From NCBI GenBank assembly GCA_907163375.1, contig CAJQUW010005703.1:1-64000 (forward strand): a stretch of 64,000 nt of DNA, given 5' to 3'. Below the pieces are notes generated by a model. The model saw only the letters and a list, made by a program, of their open reading frames with translations, was not told where the DNA came from and did not search any database. The position numbers and the translations under genes were made by a program. How positions within the stretch are numbered: the stretch's first letter is position 1; each line of letters begins with the position of its first letter. Of the stretch, positions 1 through 13,275 are shown piece by piece. The stretch comes from Prostheceraeus crozeri. Its lineage: Eukaryota > Platyhelminthes > Polycladida > Euryleptidae.

Positions 1-1856
1 ACTTTATAAGTTATGCGGTAATGATATACTATAATTACATTAAATTTAGGTTTTAACAGGGTGACACCTGTTAAAACCTCCCCACACCCCGACCTGGTGC
101 CACCCTGAGTATATCGCATTTCAATACTGTTCCCAAAACAATACATTTTAGTGATCGCAAATGCCGTTGACAAACATGCACAAGTTAATCAACACATCTG
201 TCATGCATTGTTGTCTTACAAATTATTTGGAAGCATACATTGACTCTATGACACAATGTGAAGGACAATCTATATCAAATGTCGTATCGGAGTGTCGCGA
301 TGTCAGAACACAAACGAAGTGAATGTTACAAAAGCCTGCACACTGTTGACATAATTCTCAATTCTTCTCTTATTATTAGGATTGTTATCAGAGTCATTTG
401 TCGGTTTGCATCAGAGACATGGACGCTGACACAGAAGATGATAGAGCAATGGAAAGAGCAATGTTCAACATTACAGGAAGAGATTGATGGATAAACACGA
501 TCATAGAGTAAATATATTAGGTAGGGTGGTAACTCCACATTTATTAAATTCCCATTGTGTATACACTTTCGATTTTATTAAATGAACTCATGGGAGATGC
601 AGTCGGATTTGTTTCAAAAATATGAGATATACACATTTATGCAGTTTTGAAGAAATTACAACGGAGTTGACTGATCATGATAGCAAAGCAGAAGGAAATG
701 ATAATATTTTACAGATTGTCCGTGTCATGACAGCCTTGGAGAGGTAATATTCGTTAATTGGCAACTCGATGACCTGCTTTGCTTTCATGAATTAGAAATA
801 TGAAATTTCAGCCAAGAAAGCATAATAAGATGTCGACTTTTTCATGAAGACTTCCATTATGAAACGGATCATGAAGTTCCCTTGATGATCAGCTTAATTT
901 CCGCTTAGTTAGGATGCTTATTAGCAAAAATATTCATTCCTTTGATATCCAACTTGTTGCATACTACTTACATAGAGGAGTCATCTCGGTAGTATATAAA
1001 TTTTGAAAATTTTGAAAATTTTTAGAACTGCTCAAATAATTATTTGGACCACGGGAACGTAATCTCGCAAGAAACTGAATCTTTTCATATAAAAATTTTC
1101 ACTGTATACAGATACTTTTTTTGAGTCGACACTCTACCTACTGTATATATCACTACTCTATGAATTCAACCATAAGAAGCACCACCAAAGTAGACGACAT
1201 AATTCGCCATGTGGACAGTTCCACGTGAAAGCGGACAAGAAATGCAGAAAATAAAAATGAACTGTGAAACTAAAACCACTTGTTTCCCATTACTTCACGC
1301 TCTTAATTTTCTGAAAATACGAATGAAATGTTCAATAAAATAATTTCTATGGTAATTATCACTAATTTATAGATTGTATTATTAATTCATTTTAAATTAA
1401 AATACTTGTTCGAGCAAATTAATTAATCAGTGGTAATTTCACCACAGGCTTTCATCTTTCTGAAATAGCTATAAAACGGCCCATTGAATTACGTCCAAGA
1501 TATATAATTGATTTTGTCCATTACAAAGCGTGCGTTCGTAACGAAAAATCACTAATAAGCTCATACGTTGACAATGACAAACAACGATTCAAGGAAAACA
1601 ATAACAATCATCAAGTAAGGAATCATTTTTCGTCTACTCCGAAGAAAGTGAGTAAGGAATACGACACTATTTCCGAACCATTACAATTATATCAAATAAA
1701 CACTGCAATAAAGCTGCTGGGAACTGGACATAAGTAGGATTAATCTCTGATCTACGGTCTATACATGTATGTGCACAAACCTGCATATGTTTCCATTTTT
1801 CGATAATCTTGGTTCAGAGGCATTATAAATATTTTTTAAACGCCGTGTGATAATAA
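1..1856. other. Non-coding stretch, nothing recognised
   Basis: AT-rich sequence with only short chance reading frames. I see no protein family, RNA gene or clear inverted repeat. Confidence 0.5.
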
Positions 1857-1889
1857 GTGCTTTTTCTGTGTAACTTGACGAAAAGTACG

Positions 1890-2150
1890 TTCGTAACAAA
1901 TGGAACTGCCCATACCAAGATCGGGAAATGGAGATGGGCAGGACATATTGCCAGAAGAAACTACAACCGATGGACCAAAAGGACTACGGATCGGACCCCA
2001 CGAAACGGATGGCGATCCAGGGGAAGACCGTGGGAGACAGACCTGCTATCTTAATGTTCAACAGTAAGAAGAGAGAAGCTCAGAACAGACGCAAGTGGAG
2101 ACAGCATGCCGAGGCCTTCGCCCTGCAGTGGGCTGAGAGCGGGCTATTCT
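1890..2150 (+). pseudogene. LINE reverse transcriptase, C-terminal remnant
   Basis: Two overlapping frames hold the two halves of a typical LINE C-terminus. The first reads IGKWRWAGHIARR, then RTPRNGWRSRGRPW. The second, after a frameshift near 2040, reads REAQNRRKWRQHAEAFALQW and stops at about 2150. In many invertebrate LINEs the motifs WAGHIAR, GRRSRGRP and W...AEAxxxQW occur in this order at the end of ORF2, after the polymerase domain. The polymerase itself and everything 5' are missing, as expected from 5' truncation on insertion. The clade is not assigned. The fragment is a dead relic. Confidence 0.75.
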
Positions 2151-2159
2151 GAATCGTGA

Positions 2160-3470
2160 ATTGTCGGTTTAAGTGGCTAGAGAATCAGACTTAAAGATGT
2201 TGCATATAAATTATTGGTCTTATCGATGAGGTTTCTAGGATTAAAATTAGGAAGTCAATTTTCACCAGAAATGGGGTCAGTAATCTCGCAATATTGCCGT
2301 CTCCGTTGTGCTATCAGATTGAGAAAACATGGGACTGATTCGGATGTACACATCTACATTTATGGGGAAAATATATACTGTAACTGGAATTCTGCATTAG
2401 GAAATACTATTAATAGGATATCACCGTTTCAATGGGCAATTGACCAAACTTTGGAGTGAACTAGATATGCATGTGACAAAGCATTGTCAGGGTTTGCACT
2501 GCCCGTAATCCACTGCAGAGCGTACATTCTACAACAAGGCCACGGCTATGGTTTTGTTCTGTAAAGCACCTCGGATGCTTATGTAATTTTTTGCAGATAT
2601 TCGGTGGGTGGCTAGTAAAGTCCGGTTACTAGACGTGATGGCTATTCAATATTCAGCTTTAACTTAGCGTGATTATTAACAACTTATGAACGTTCATGAA
2701 CAATTACCGATCGATCAATTTGTTCCAAAATTAGTAAGAAAAAATTAGGAAGATTAAAATTGTAGCAGGAATACCTATAACTTGAGATCATCAACTTAAA
2801 CCGCATGAACCTCCATTTGTACCTGAAGATGATTACTGAATGGTAACAGAAAAAATGGTGTAATTTAACAGCAAATAATAGGATAATCGAGAGATCCTGA
2901 CCCCTTCCAACTCGAAACATATCATAGAAGAATTGTTATTGAATTTACTAATTTTTCCCACATTGCATGTACGCGTTAGTAGGAAGCACATTGCCGCAGT
3001 AGGTAGACGTCCAGTTACACTTATTATAGAAATCGTGATATATGTATCAGAAATTTGAAATCAACAACTCGCAATTCGATCCCGATCCCGAAATCTCGCG
3101 TCTTCGTTGTGTCAAACTCTACACCTTATCCATTTTTATTGCAGATATTTCCAAATCGATTTCAGATCTTTCCAAATGAATTTCAGACATTTCCAGATGG
3201 ATTTCTGATTTCTCCCATTGAATTTCAGATATCTTCAAAGTTGAGTCTCTGATAGATATCTGAAATCGCTTTGGAAAAGGTGTAGTATTAACACAGCATT
3301 CGAAATCCATTATTTGCCTTGCAGAATAATTGGTATTCTATGAAGCCGGAAGGGCAAGAAAATGTGGAAATCCGAGGCCACGCAGCGGACGAGGAATCCA
3401 AGATTTTCTTGCCCGCTGGACTCATAGAATAGCTTATCCTCTGACTCTGGTAAACATAGAATTGGATAAT
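2160..3470. other. Non-coding stretch with a short degenerate tandem motif
   Basis: No gene seen. At 3135-3245 a degenerate unit of about 20 bp (variants of atttcagatatttccaaatg) is repeated five or six times, giving low-complexity frames on both strands. Confidence 0.45.
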
Positions 3471-3479
3471 AGTGCACTA

Positions 3480-4510
3480 GAATGGAAGTTTGATATCTTG
3501 CCCATGTGCAATGATGGCACATGGAAAAATCTATGGTTTGTAGATCTGCTTCGATCTAAAACATTGTATCATAGTGAAACTATTTGCCAAGTTGGTTGTG
3601 GAAGTTATTGACAGCAAATTGCAGGATTTTCATGAAGAGAATTGCAAGTGAGATTGCGGCATTGTTTCATATGAAATAGCCTACTTTTCCATGGATTAAT
3701 ATAGTGTGTCTATTTGTAGCAGTCACTGACAACTATTTTCCAATTTTTCAATATTGGAATGCGAATTAAAAATTGCTTCACAAAGTCATAATTGAAAGTG
3801 GTCGGTGTGCTGTTTGTAAGAACATCTGAAGAATTCACAGATAGAAAGTCTAATTATCGGATAATTTCTTCTTCAAGCGGATAAGAAACCTGGCGCTTTT
3901 CTGGAAAAAACACATTGAAAGTTTCTTTACCGACAGTCATTTCTCAAATAAATGAAATGTCGCTGGCACTTTTCAATTAATCATTGAATGACATATGTGA
4001 TATTTCGGATGCTGATATTCGAATGCATGTAGGGATTTTTAAAATTATTCAAATTTAGAGAGCAGGGGAGCCCTTTTAAGTAAAAAAAAATACTCTAAGA
4101 TTTCTTGGCCTCTGATTTCAAGCTGGAGTTATGTATGTTTTGTAAATCAACATTGCAAGTTGCATAAGAGTCTGATTACACTATTGAGAGATTATCGGAG
4201 TGATATTTCAAAATGATGAACGTACAGAACGTTTTGAAGGATTTCCTTCTTTGTCATCCTGTCGGCGCAGCATTTTGTAAATTCACTATTGCTTTTGAGC
4301 ACATGGTCTTTGGACAAGGGGCAACAATCCAGATCAAGAATTGGCCTGATAAATATAAAAGCCAATCAAAAAACATGGAAGGCAGATCGCACAAGTTACA
4401 TTTTGCCCCAACTAAGTTCCCCCGGCGTGTGCCATAATTTTCATGCAATTTCGATTCTAGGACTTTCTATGGTATTGTCAATTTCTATGATGGCAAATGT
4501 CCAATAACTA
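3480..4510 (+). repeat. Dispersed repeat R1, copy 1 (about 1 kb)
   Basis: This segment is closely similar, in opposite orientation, to 15535-16575. Long matching blocks include the LLRSKTLYHS...TICQVGCGS region, the FVRTSEEFTDRKSNY region and the GLINIKANQKTW region in translation. The other copy lies inside a terminal-inverted-repeat element with an 8-bp target duplication, so this copy is probably a truncated member of the same hAT-type family. Stops interrupt every frame. I do not recognise a protein domain. Confidence 0.75.
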
Positions 4511-4676
4511 ATGTGATTATGTGAAAATTTATCTTGCCCTCCCTGAGGGACAATATGAAAAGTATTGGCCTGTGACATTTTTCACATGTCGGATTGCCTT
4601 CACGACTTTAGAGGATAATATAACAGCATTTGATTAGGAATTCGAGTGGGATCCCGAATAATAATAATAATAGAAG

Positions 4677-4850
4677 GATGACCTCAGACTTCAACAATTT
4701 AATTACGAAAATTTGATAGCACCTGTCTGCGCTGCGTTTCACCCTACACTGAATTGTGAATGCGGCTCGGAATGGTCCAAACTAGCTTATGACATCTCGA
4801 ATGACTGAACAAGCTGAAGGACTGGAGAGCAGGTTGCTGTGTGCACAGAA
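4677..4850 (+). repeat. MITE M1, left half
   Basis: Matches the left part of the inverted-repeat element at 6327-6582 in direct orientation: it shares a CCTCAGACTT-type end, the ctgcgtttc block and the gcggctcggaatgg block. The right arm is absent. Confidence 0.55.
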
Positions 4851-5440
4851 TTAGATTCATCTGCATGCACTTCGGTTTCCTAGAAAGGAAGGGTTGCATG
4901 TAACCTTAATATCGAAATGGCACATCACAGAATTAGACAACTTGCTCCTACTCGAATGGATAATTCGTGTATCGCTTGCTATTGGAAATGGCAAACAATA
5001 AGCTGTCAGCAGAGAACACCAGAGCCAGTAAGAGATGCGTACGTGCTGTGATATCACTTCGCACACACCAAAACACTAACTGGCTAAAACTGGCTAACGA
5101 TCGATTCAGTGTATGCACTATACAGTAAGAAATGCCGAGGAGAGGATGGTGAAATCGTCAGGTGAACTAATTTTCGTACGCCTGCTACTTTTTTTAATAA
5201 TGATCGGAAGGGCCAACATTATGAAGAAAACTTGTGCGCAATAATCTGAATTCTTCGAATCTGAAGGAATTGTGGCAATCGAAGCACTTTGCTGGAACTC
5301 ACATTAATCCGCAAGCGACGCACGACTTTTTTCCTATCTCCGTAGGGTATTAGGAATTCCTTTTTGCCCACTTAATAGGTTCCTCGATGTGCCGTCGATT
5401 TCGTATTAATCACACTTATAGCAAACCGAAGCAGATAAAC
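4850..5440 (+). repeat. Dispersed repeat R2, copy 1
   Basis: About 590 bp that recur in inverted orientation at 24650-25230, down to the aaaccgaagcagataaac end and the tcctaataccttacag (antisense) block. Both copies carry the same non-functional frame (SDTRIIHS...FLGNRSA). The family is unknown. Confidence 0.7.
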
Positions 5441-6326
5441 AAAATATTTAATTCTGTGGCTGTGCGCTTATTGCACTAAAGGTAAATTCATTCTTGAGAT
5501 TCAATCGCAATTCTAGCGTAGATTTTGAAGCTAGATGCAAAGCCAATCTGGATTGAATTATGATTGAATCCGTCTTCAATGTCACTTTCATCTGGGGTCA
5601 AAAGCTTTTCAATCTACCGTGAAAACTTACGCTCAAGCGAGAATAGAATCATTTCCTATTTGAGCGTGAAGCTGCGCTCGAACGTGATCGTAGTATCAGA
5701 TATAGGATCGTTATCAGAGTTTATTTAACTCTTCTGTATTCTATACTCTTCGCCTTTGAAAACTTACATTCAGCGCTAACCAAAGCAGCAGGCTGTTTTT
5801 GCATTTGGTTTATTTGAGCTTTTAATAAATCCCGACTGGCGTGTCACGATATCCAACTGAAAATTGTTATTTTGCTAGCAATCAGAGGTTTAGGCATTCG
5901 TGATGTCTACAATCCTCTTCAATGACAAGTAATCAGCAAACCCCTTCATCTAAACATCTTCTAATGAGCTTCTTTCATTTTTTCTTCATCGAAATTGTCT
6001 CAATTCTCAGGTTTTTTTAAGTAAATATGCTCCTAGACAAGACTTGAATACATCGCCTCCAAAATCAGTGCTTTTAGATATCATTGCTTCCTAAAGCATT
6101 CATAGAAATCTTTTTCCAATCAAACTTTTTCACGTCATGAAGTATGAACGACATTTGAAGTGGCGTCAAAACAGAATCTAGATGCAATTTCAATCAAGAT
6201 CAGACATTAAAACTCAAGTATGAATCCATAAATAATGATGCAACGCCTAGCTCTTGTAGGCGTATAGAAGTAAATACCGAGAAAAGTCGGAATTTTTCAG
6301 ATTCTAGTTTGAAATTTAAAGAGAAA
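5440..6326. other. Non-coding stretch, nothing recognised
   Basis: AT-rich sequence with no reading frame of note and no repeat that I could pair. Confidence 0.4.
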
Positions 6327-6582
6327 GATGTCGTCAGGCTTGAACAATTGAAGCACAACAATTCTTTGGCAGCCGTAGACGCTGCGTTTCGCCCTACAAG
6401 AGCTCGTCAATGCGGCTCGGAATGGCCCAAACTAGCTTAAAATATCTAGAAAGGCTGTACAAGCTGAAGGACTGCACAACAGGCTGCTCTGAGTTTGTTT
6501 ATCCTGGCTTTACCGTTTGGCGAAACGCAGCTTCTACGGCTGCCAAGGAATTGTGCATAATTTGTTCAAGTCTGAGGACATC
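6327..6582. mobile_element. MITE M1, full copy with ~65-bp terminal inverted repeats
   Basis: The left arm starts GATGTCGTCAGGCTTGAACA and the right arm, read in reverse, starts GATGTCCTCAGACTTGAACA. Both continue through TTGGCAGCCGTAGA and GCTGCGTTTCGCC. The element is about 256 bp with no coding capacity. A half copy lies at 4677. I saw no convincing target duplication. Confidence 0.65.
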
Positions 6583-7325
6583 TTTCTATTCATTGCCCAG
6601 GCGAAGTGGCACTCTGCAATCTTCATGAAATTTAAATGCAGGGATTTTCTTCGCTCCAAAGTACATCTGCAAAGGCAAACTATATGAATGAACATTTGGA
6701 ATCATTGGAACATGTAAGTGGAATTTTCACTCATATTATGATATAACGAATTGTACAGCTGTCGCGTAATCGTTAACAGTTGAGTGCCACTCGATTGATT
6801 TGCTTTGCATTCATGTATGAACATGATATGATGCTAATGACGCTTTAGTCGAAGGTACAAGTAATTAGAAATTCATGAGTGAACTCAGCACTCGGTTTCA
6901 TGTGGAGTCATTGTATCAGCCATCTGTAAACACGCTCCATCTTTTGGATACCATTGCCGATGATGTTGGAACATGAAAGGTCATGCATTTAAGGAACGAA
7001 GACTGTGCTTGATTGTGCCTTGCCAGATATATTTCTCCATTTTATTGTCGTTGAGCAGCATGTTTGAAAATATGCAATTTGATGGGAAGCAGATCGAATT
7101 TTCAGTAAAAATGGGATTTTTGACAGAAATAAAAATACGACATCTGAAGCAGTCATCATCAGAATTGTATTTTCTAAATCATCGCATCTACTATGCCATA
7201 CAAAAATTCAAAATACATAGATAAAAGCACTGATAACTTATTTCTAAGTCTTACCGAATGAAATCGAAATCACTTATACTTAAAAAACTTATCTTAAAGC
7301 AATAAGAGACATCTTAACATATGAA

Positions 7326-7877
7326 CTAATCAAGCAACTTAGGTCTAACTGAGTCACTTTGTCCGTTGAGAGATGGTGAACGGAGTTTGATCAGCAGCAT
7401 TTCATAAATTAAAAGATCGTATCTGTTCAGGCACCTTCTTAAAATTCGGAAATTTGACAGTCGGATGTTCCTGTCGCCGTGTTGTTGCTGTTTGTGTCTA
7501 CCAATAGACGATGACCGTTGTTTGTGTTCTTCCACTCTCTCAAAGAAATGACGCGATGTGAAGCCGATACAACTTGCTTCACACAGGTTGCATGTATATT
7601 CGCAGACCACATCGTGGCTATTAATCAGAGGGGGCTTTGGAACTGATGATGCCATTAGGGATTTTATGCTTTGACTCTTGAATATTGGTGTAATGTTAGT
7701 ACAAATTTGTGAGTTGAACGAATTCAACTTTTTGCGCACAAAACTTTTGTAATATAGGATTTTCTTATTATTTTCTGATAGAGTGAGAAGGTCTAAATCT
7801 AGAACACAAACTTTGGCTCTTTCCAATGCTTGCGTTAGATCAGTGTTAGTGTAGTTGTAAGTTGCTTTAAAACTCAA
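7326..7877 (-). pseudogene. Penelope-like element, C-terminal GIY-YIG endonuclease region
   Basis: A 183-codon open frame with the 3' end of a Penelope-like retroelement. The order is a linker (SIKSLMASSVPKPPLINSHDVV), the cysteine-bearing endonuclease start (YTCNLC...CIGFTSRHF), RVEEHK, and the terminal LIYEMLLIKLRSPSLNGQSDS helix. In PLEs this domain nicks target DNA for the upstream reverse transcriptase. The usual YIG/YVG is CIG here, so a core tyrosine is changed, and no reverse transcriptase is in frame upstream. The stop after PKLLD looks like the true C-terminus. I call it a truncated, probably dead copy. A separate PLE polymerase relic lies at 55650-56460. Confidence 0.8.
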
Positions 7878-7879
7878 TT

Positions 7880-9350
7880 ATTTCAGTGATTTTTTAGTCG
7901 AAGAAAGAACTCAGCGTGATTAAATCGGGATTTGACCAGCTTAGTTTAGCGAAAATCTATAAGAACAACTTCTTAAGAATGTATAAAGTATACTGCGTAA
8001 CCTGAGAAGAGCTAACTGTCCTTAAAAGCTGATTTGTCGCTGTTACATGACTTCTATAAGATCTCTTTTATTATACACTGTATGCCTTTCCATCTTTTTG
8101 TAGCGTTCATAAAGGTTTGTTCCACAGACCTCAGCGAGTCGAACGTTATGCACACAGATTTTTGCAAAATGAGAGCCTTGAATATTTGTCAGATGCGGCT
8201 GATACCTTGTGCAAGACATTTTTTAATCAGATTGAGTCATCCTATCATCATGTTTTGGCCGTCAACATTTCTATTATTTTCTTTTGACATCCGCTTCCTC
8301 TTTATATATAATTATTTGATATATGTACATGACCGCTATACTGTCTCATGCTGTCACCGCTTCGTGAAACAATAAAACCATTCTATATATATGAAGTCGG
8401 AGACTGTCTTCTTATAAGTTAACTTGACAACGCTGATCGCAGACGACAAAATGGATCAAGAAGAATGTAATTACGATAGATTACTATCACATGCGTGATA
8501 CATGTGTAAGGAAGAAGAATAGTAATACTCTTCTTGTGTCACCTAGCAACCGAAGCAACAGAAGAATAATGCATAAGAGGAGATCCTAACCATGTAACAC
8601 CTACACGTATTAGAATAGACACTTGTTTAAACGCTCAAATGTGTACCCATTATAGAACGATGAGTCGCTAACTTCATCTATCAATTCAGCTGTTCACAGC
8701 TTTACGTAAATTCTCTCACTACGTAAGTCACAAACAACAGTATTTCCTTACTGACATCTGGAGAGGCCTCAGTGGCATGGAGGAAGAGCTTTACTTTGCC
8801 ATCTTTTGTTCTGGGACCAGAAGTGTAGATGAAGGTCATTCGAATTAGAAGTATTATAACGTCTCAGTGAAGTCTGACGATGTAAGCATGATTTATTTGA
8901 TCAAGATTTGTAATACATTTATCTAGCGGCTTACCAATGGTGACGTGATTTTTCATCAGAAATCCTCAGAGAGAATACTGAAATTCCCATGGGATTACTC
9001 AGCTTCGGCCCTTCGGTTAATTCGCCCCAGTGAAACATCAACAAGCACTGCATTCTTTCTTGTGCATTTGTTCACGCAATTTAACACACAAGGCTACTGA
9101 GAACAAATAAGAAATGATTTATCTTAAATTTCACAATGCTTCTTTGTGTATGACTGCAACTTAAACTGGAAGTTAAGTCGATGTTGAGAGATGTGAGCTA
9201 GTTGACCAGTCGTCGGGAGATCATTCTGTCATCAAAAGTAAGGTAGAAAAAAGTTCAAAGTTTTCTTAGCCTGTTTCAAAGGCTAATTGAATGTCATTGA
9301 TAGGCATGATTTCAAATTCAGAATTTTGCATGTTTCATTCCGTTAGACGT
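7880..9350. other. Non-coding stretch
   Basis: One 113-codon frame (8034-8375) has low-complexity hydrophobic composition and no recognisable domain. Nothing else seen. Confidence 0.35.
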
Positions 9351-9359
9351 TTATGACTG

Positions 9360-10380
9360 ACCTAAGACCGGCCCGAAGCCGGTCGAAAACCGACTTGAAA
9401 TTAGGCCTTTGCCGGTCTGATACCGGTGTTACACTTCTTACATTCCCCTTGCTCTCATTCTCTGGGCGGGAAGTGTTAGCTTAGAATTACTGAAAGAAAA
9501 ACATTTGCGATATTTTAGACGTTTGCCCTTAAGTTTTCATATTATTCAATTTCCCCTCTCTGTATCTTCAAAATGTTTGTTAACAAGATACAAACGGAAG
9601 ATACAATTGTGAGATACGGAAGCTTATGGCTTCTAGGAGACTTTATTCTGTTTGCACTTACATCTCTGCTAAACTTTAAACTGATTTAAAGATTCAAACT
9701 ATGACTTCCAGAAGAATTTTAACCTCTTTTTTCCGAGGGGACGGTTCCTTATGTACTTTTTCTGGTCGGCAATTGAGATGGGATAGGGTAGAATATCTTA
9801 ACACCGGCCTGCTGCTTCGTAAGCCGGTCTGAATGATGGCTCGGAATTTCTTTTTGTTTTCATCTTTCGCCTGAGATATCCGATGAAGCTTTGAGATTGT
9901 ACAACAAATTCGTGCGAGAGATTTGAGATGTTGACTCCACAAACAGACAATCGTCGCTTTGTTGATTTGTTTTGTTCTATTTTGAATATTTTGGACAATC
10001 GGAGCCAAAACTTCTCCATCTAATTTACGCTTGCACTCAGAAATTCTGTGCGCCCTTCTCTGCGCGCAGGAGTTTATAAACTGTCTATGTCGATAGGGAA
10101 ATAGAGATCTTAACGACACACAACTCTACAGACAGTGCCAGAACAGAAGCGTACATTTGAGAGATCTAGAATCAGTTAGTGTGTACAACTTATGCACTTG
10201 CACGCAGTAATGGGAATAATGCACTGAGAATTTAGCAGACACGATAATTGTTTGTCTGGTTACTCCTAAACTTACATGATCCAACCCGCCGTAATTTGAC
10301 GTTCCCTCAGAAGGTCATTTTTGATTTTAATAACAAGACAGTTGAATAGAAGTTATTTTATCAAAATGATTTGATATTTA
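9360..10380. other. Stretch with CCGGT-rich motifs and an unassigned antisense frame
   Basis: At 9365-9435 several CCGGT/ACCGG words recur (gaccggcccgaagccggtc and neighbours), with another pair at 9802-9830. A 141-codon frame on the - strand (9694-10119) is basic and has no domain I know. Nothing shows that it is a gene. Confidence 0.3.
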
Positions 10381-10390
10381 GAGAGAAATT

Positions 10391-10880
10391 ATTACACTGA
10401 CAAGGTGCCGTTGCCTAACTATTATCAGCCAATGGACGCCACTTTTCCCTGGGTACTGTCGTCATGACAACGTATGTCGGCACCGTTATCAACACAGTGT
10501 CACAATGTAGACAAACAGTATATTTATGTTTCGATGAATAATCACTTTGATTCACTCTGCTAAAACGAAACGTTTTAAAACAATAAAACATGTTTTTGTG
10601 TTTTATTTTTATTATTTTTAAACGCCATCAGTTTGTGACATTTTTTTTAAATGTCCAATCTATTGAGTGAGTTGCCAGCGTCATGACTGCTTTTAAGAAA
10701 CATAATACGTGGGTTAATCGGAGAGTTCTCGGACTGATGCTGTATTTTTTGTCGTGTGCTGTATAAATCAAAGCAAGAGATGCATTCCAGGAATGAAAAA
10801 TGTATTAAGAATTACAAAAAATTGTTACACTGACAAGGTGCCGTTGCCTAACTATTATCAGCCACTGGACGCCACTTTTC
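10391..10880 (+). repeat. 55-bp direct repeat pair
   Basis: A block starting ttacactgacaaggtgccg and ending gacgccacttttc occurs at 10393-10448 and again at 10823-10880 with one difference. The copies are about 430 bp apart, and different sequence follows each. Confidence 0.6.
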
Positions 10881-11631
10881 TTTAACTTTCGCTGAGAAAA
10901 TGAACTTGTATTAAGAATTTGAAGAGTTTTTATTAACTCTATATGTACCACATCATGGATCGCAATTTTCCGTTTTTTATGAAATAAGTCGTATGTAAAT
11001 ATTTCAAATTTATGCATTCAAACCCCGGATTTTCCCGATTTTCCGTTTTTTTCTTTGGTGAATTGCGATCACTGGACCACATCTTTGTGTTTTCTGTAGC
11101 TGGTCCCCTTAAAGAGTTATCACTGTATATCTAGATATTTATATAAGTAATATTGTGTAAGGAGCGAGTTTATCTGTGCGCACACATCACATGACACTCA
11201 TAACCAGTCATTATCATTCGTGGTGGCGCCAGGATCAATGCATGCCAAGATATCTACGCAACCTTGCATTGAATACCTTTTTATGAATATAGCTCACTGG
11301 TATGTTGATGAAGCTCAATGCAAAATTGTCATTTTGTTTCTCGGTTGTGCATAGAGCTAAAATGAAATGATTTAAAACAATAAAGCATGTAGAACATTGT
11401 TTTAAAAGGGTTTTTCAATATTTTTTGAACTCTAGTTATCCATATGTAGCACGTTTTTATCAGCAAGCATTACAGAGAGTGACAATGAACTAATAATCAA
11501 TCTCTATTTTGTTTTTCTAATAAACTTCCTTACTTGTAATGTGTAAAATTCGAAAATTGCAGTTATTAATTTGAAAATTCTCTCATTCATGTCAATTTGA
11601 ATATGTACCTATACTTTCTCCTTTGTTCCAG

Positions 11632-11824
11632 GTATTTCACATTCATTTGAATGGAGTGCGACATTCGTCCGTGCGATTTTCTCATCTTTACACGTTATGT
11701 GAAGAGATGAGAAGGGAATATAGTGCCTCTAATGTGCCATCTTTTCCACCAAAGAAAGTCTTTCAGTTAAATGCAAGGCAATTAGAAGAAAGGAAACAGC
11801 AGTTGGAGCGATTCCTACAAGGTG
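11632..11824 (+). CDS. SNX17: SNX17 orthologue, exon encoding most of the PX domain
   Basis: This internal exon runs from a T-rich acceptor (ttgttccag) to a GTAAGT donor at 11825. It reads 64 codons plus one base. The peptide starts VFHIHLNGVRH and continues with the PX signature: an RFSHL segment equivalent to the R-[YF]-x-x-[FL] phosphoinositide pocket, the proline loop VPSFPPKK, and an amphipathic RQLEERKQQLERFLQ helix equivalent to RRxxLExYL. In the family, SNX17 binds PtdIns3P on early endosomes and recycles NPxY cargo such as LRP1 and integrins. The PPKK loop and NGV start point to SNX17 rather than SNX27 or SNX31. The exon ends in phase 1, and the next exon found restores a valine codon and the expected family sequence, so no exon is missing between them. 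The upstream exon with the start methionine was not found. Identification is by recall of the family, not by a search. Confidence 0.9.
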
Positions 11825-11829
11825 GTAAG

Positions 11830-13270
11830 TTTTGTTTTAATTTGAATAGAGCTTTTAATATATTTCTTTCATGATATTTGCAATATGTGGACAATCGATG
11901 TTGAGAGAATTGAACTAGGCCTACGGATGATTCCTGATATTGGATGAAATAGCAGCTACTCATGCCTTCCATAATTCAACCTCGACCCAATGGGAGGGGT
12001 GTGCGTTTTTCGCCCCTCTGACGAATTTTTCGAATATCTTTTGAACCAATCACCAGATGGCAACCAGATTTCTAATAGCTCACTTTCTGCATATTATGCA
12101 ACATATAACTAAAGGATAATAAAGTTGGAGCAATACTTTTGGCGTTAGAGCTATTTTAATATTTGAATGTTTGGAATATTTTGGTTGATTTCGGTGTATA
12201 TTCACTTCTAATGCATATTACGGCATCTATTCTTGATGAAATAAGTTGATATTGCGTATAGGATTCTTCCTATACATATACAGATAATGACAGGTGCAAT
12301 ATCTTCGAATTTGAAATTATCTGCTAATTATGAGTGCTCCATGGAGTGCATGTTTGAAATTTGATTTTTTTTACTATTTTTGTAACTTTCAGTTCTGTAT
12401 CTAATCAGCAATATTTGAATCAGGCTGCTTTTAGCTCAATGTTTCGATAAATGTCGCCGAATTGGGTTGTATCTTCACCTACAGAAAATAAATTCTAAAA
12501 TGTACGATTTTGGTGATATTTGAGATGAGCTAAAAGTTTGAATTATTTGACCTTTGACCTCATCTAATACAATGATGTAATCTCAGAGCGACTAATTATC
12601 ATCGTTTTATTAGCCACCTTAACCAGATCTTTCGAATAGTGTATGGTTTATCAGTTTTTGTTGTCATTTTACATTTCAAATAGTGATTTAATGGAAATTT
12701 GTTGAAAACTGGCGGTTTTGGACCTTTGACCTTCGCCTCAGCCCAGAGATGACCTTGAAAATTCGATTCAACGTTTATTCGATTGATGTACGGGGCTCAG
12801 CGGGGAGATCAGCGAGTTCGGAAAAACACCCCAGTGTGGCGATGGCTAATTATCCTATCTCTTTCATGTTCTTCACATTTCTTGTCTTCATTTGACGAAG
12901 CATGCGGTTGCTGCTTCGTACAGATACTTTTGGAGTTTGGATTTAAATGACTAAGTTTAAATGTGAAGTTCTCAATTTGTGAAAATCAGCTAGTAATCAG
13001 TCTTGGAGATTAACAAAATATGATTGTCATTTTACGTTAAAAACATGTAGCAGTAGATAGAAAGCAGTTCTTTGTCATTTTGGTTATCAGAGTAAATATC
13101 CAACAATTTGCATTCTACAATTCTACAAAACTGACGGATGGGCAGTCACGGGCTTGGTAAGTCACAACTGAAAAGAATCTTGGAAGTGCGTATGAAATCT
13201 TCACTAACTTTTTATATGACAAACGCACAAGCAAAAAAATGTGATTATAGATGATGATTTTATGAATACG
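11830..13270. other. Intron sequence, nothing recognised
   Basis: First part of the 17.1-kb SNX17 intron. It contains short gacctttgacct-type words (12540-12760) but no gene, SINE or terminal repeat that I could define. Confidence 0.4.
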
Positions 13271-13275
13271 CATGT

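Noticed and set aside
4857-5066. Conserved small protein shared with 25002-25220
   Set aside because: The similarity extends well beyond the frame on both sides at DNA level, so it reflects repeat R2 and not selection on a peptide.
8034-8375. 113-codon frame as a membrane protein gene
   Set aside because: Hydrophobic composition arises easily from T-rich DNA. There is no family match and no exon boundary.
9694-10119. 141-codon antisense frame as a gene
   Set aside because: It is basic and low in recognisable motifs; no acceptor, donor or homologue that I can name supports it.
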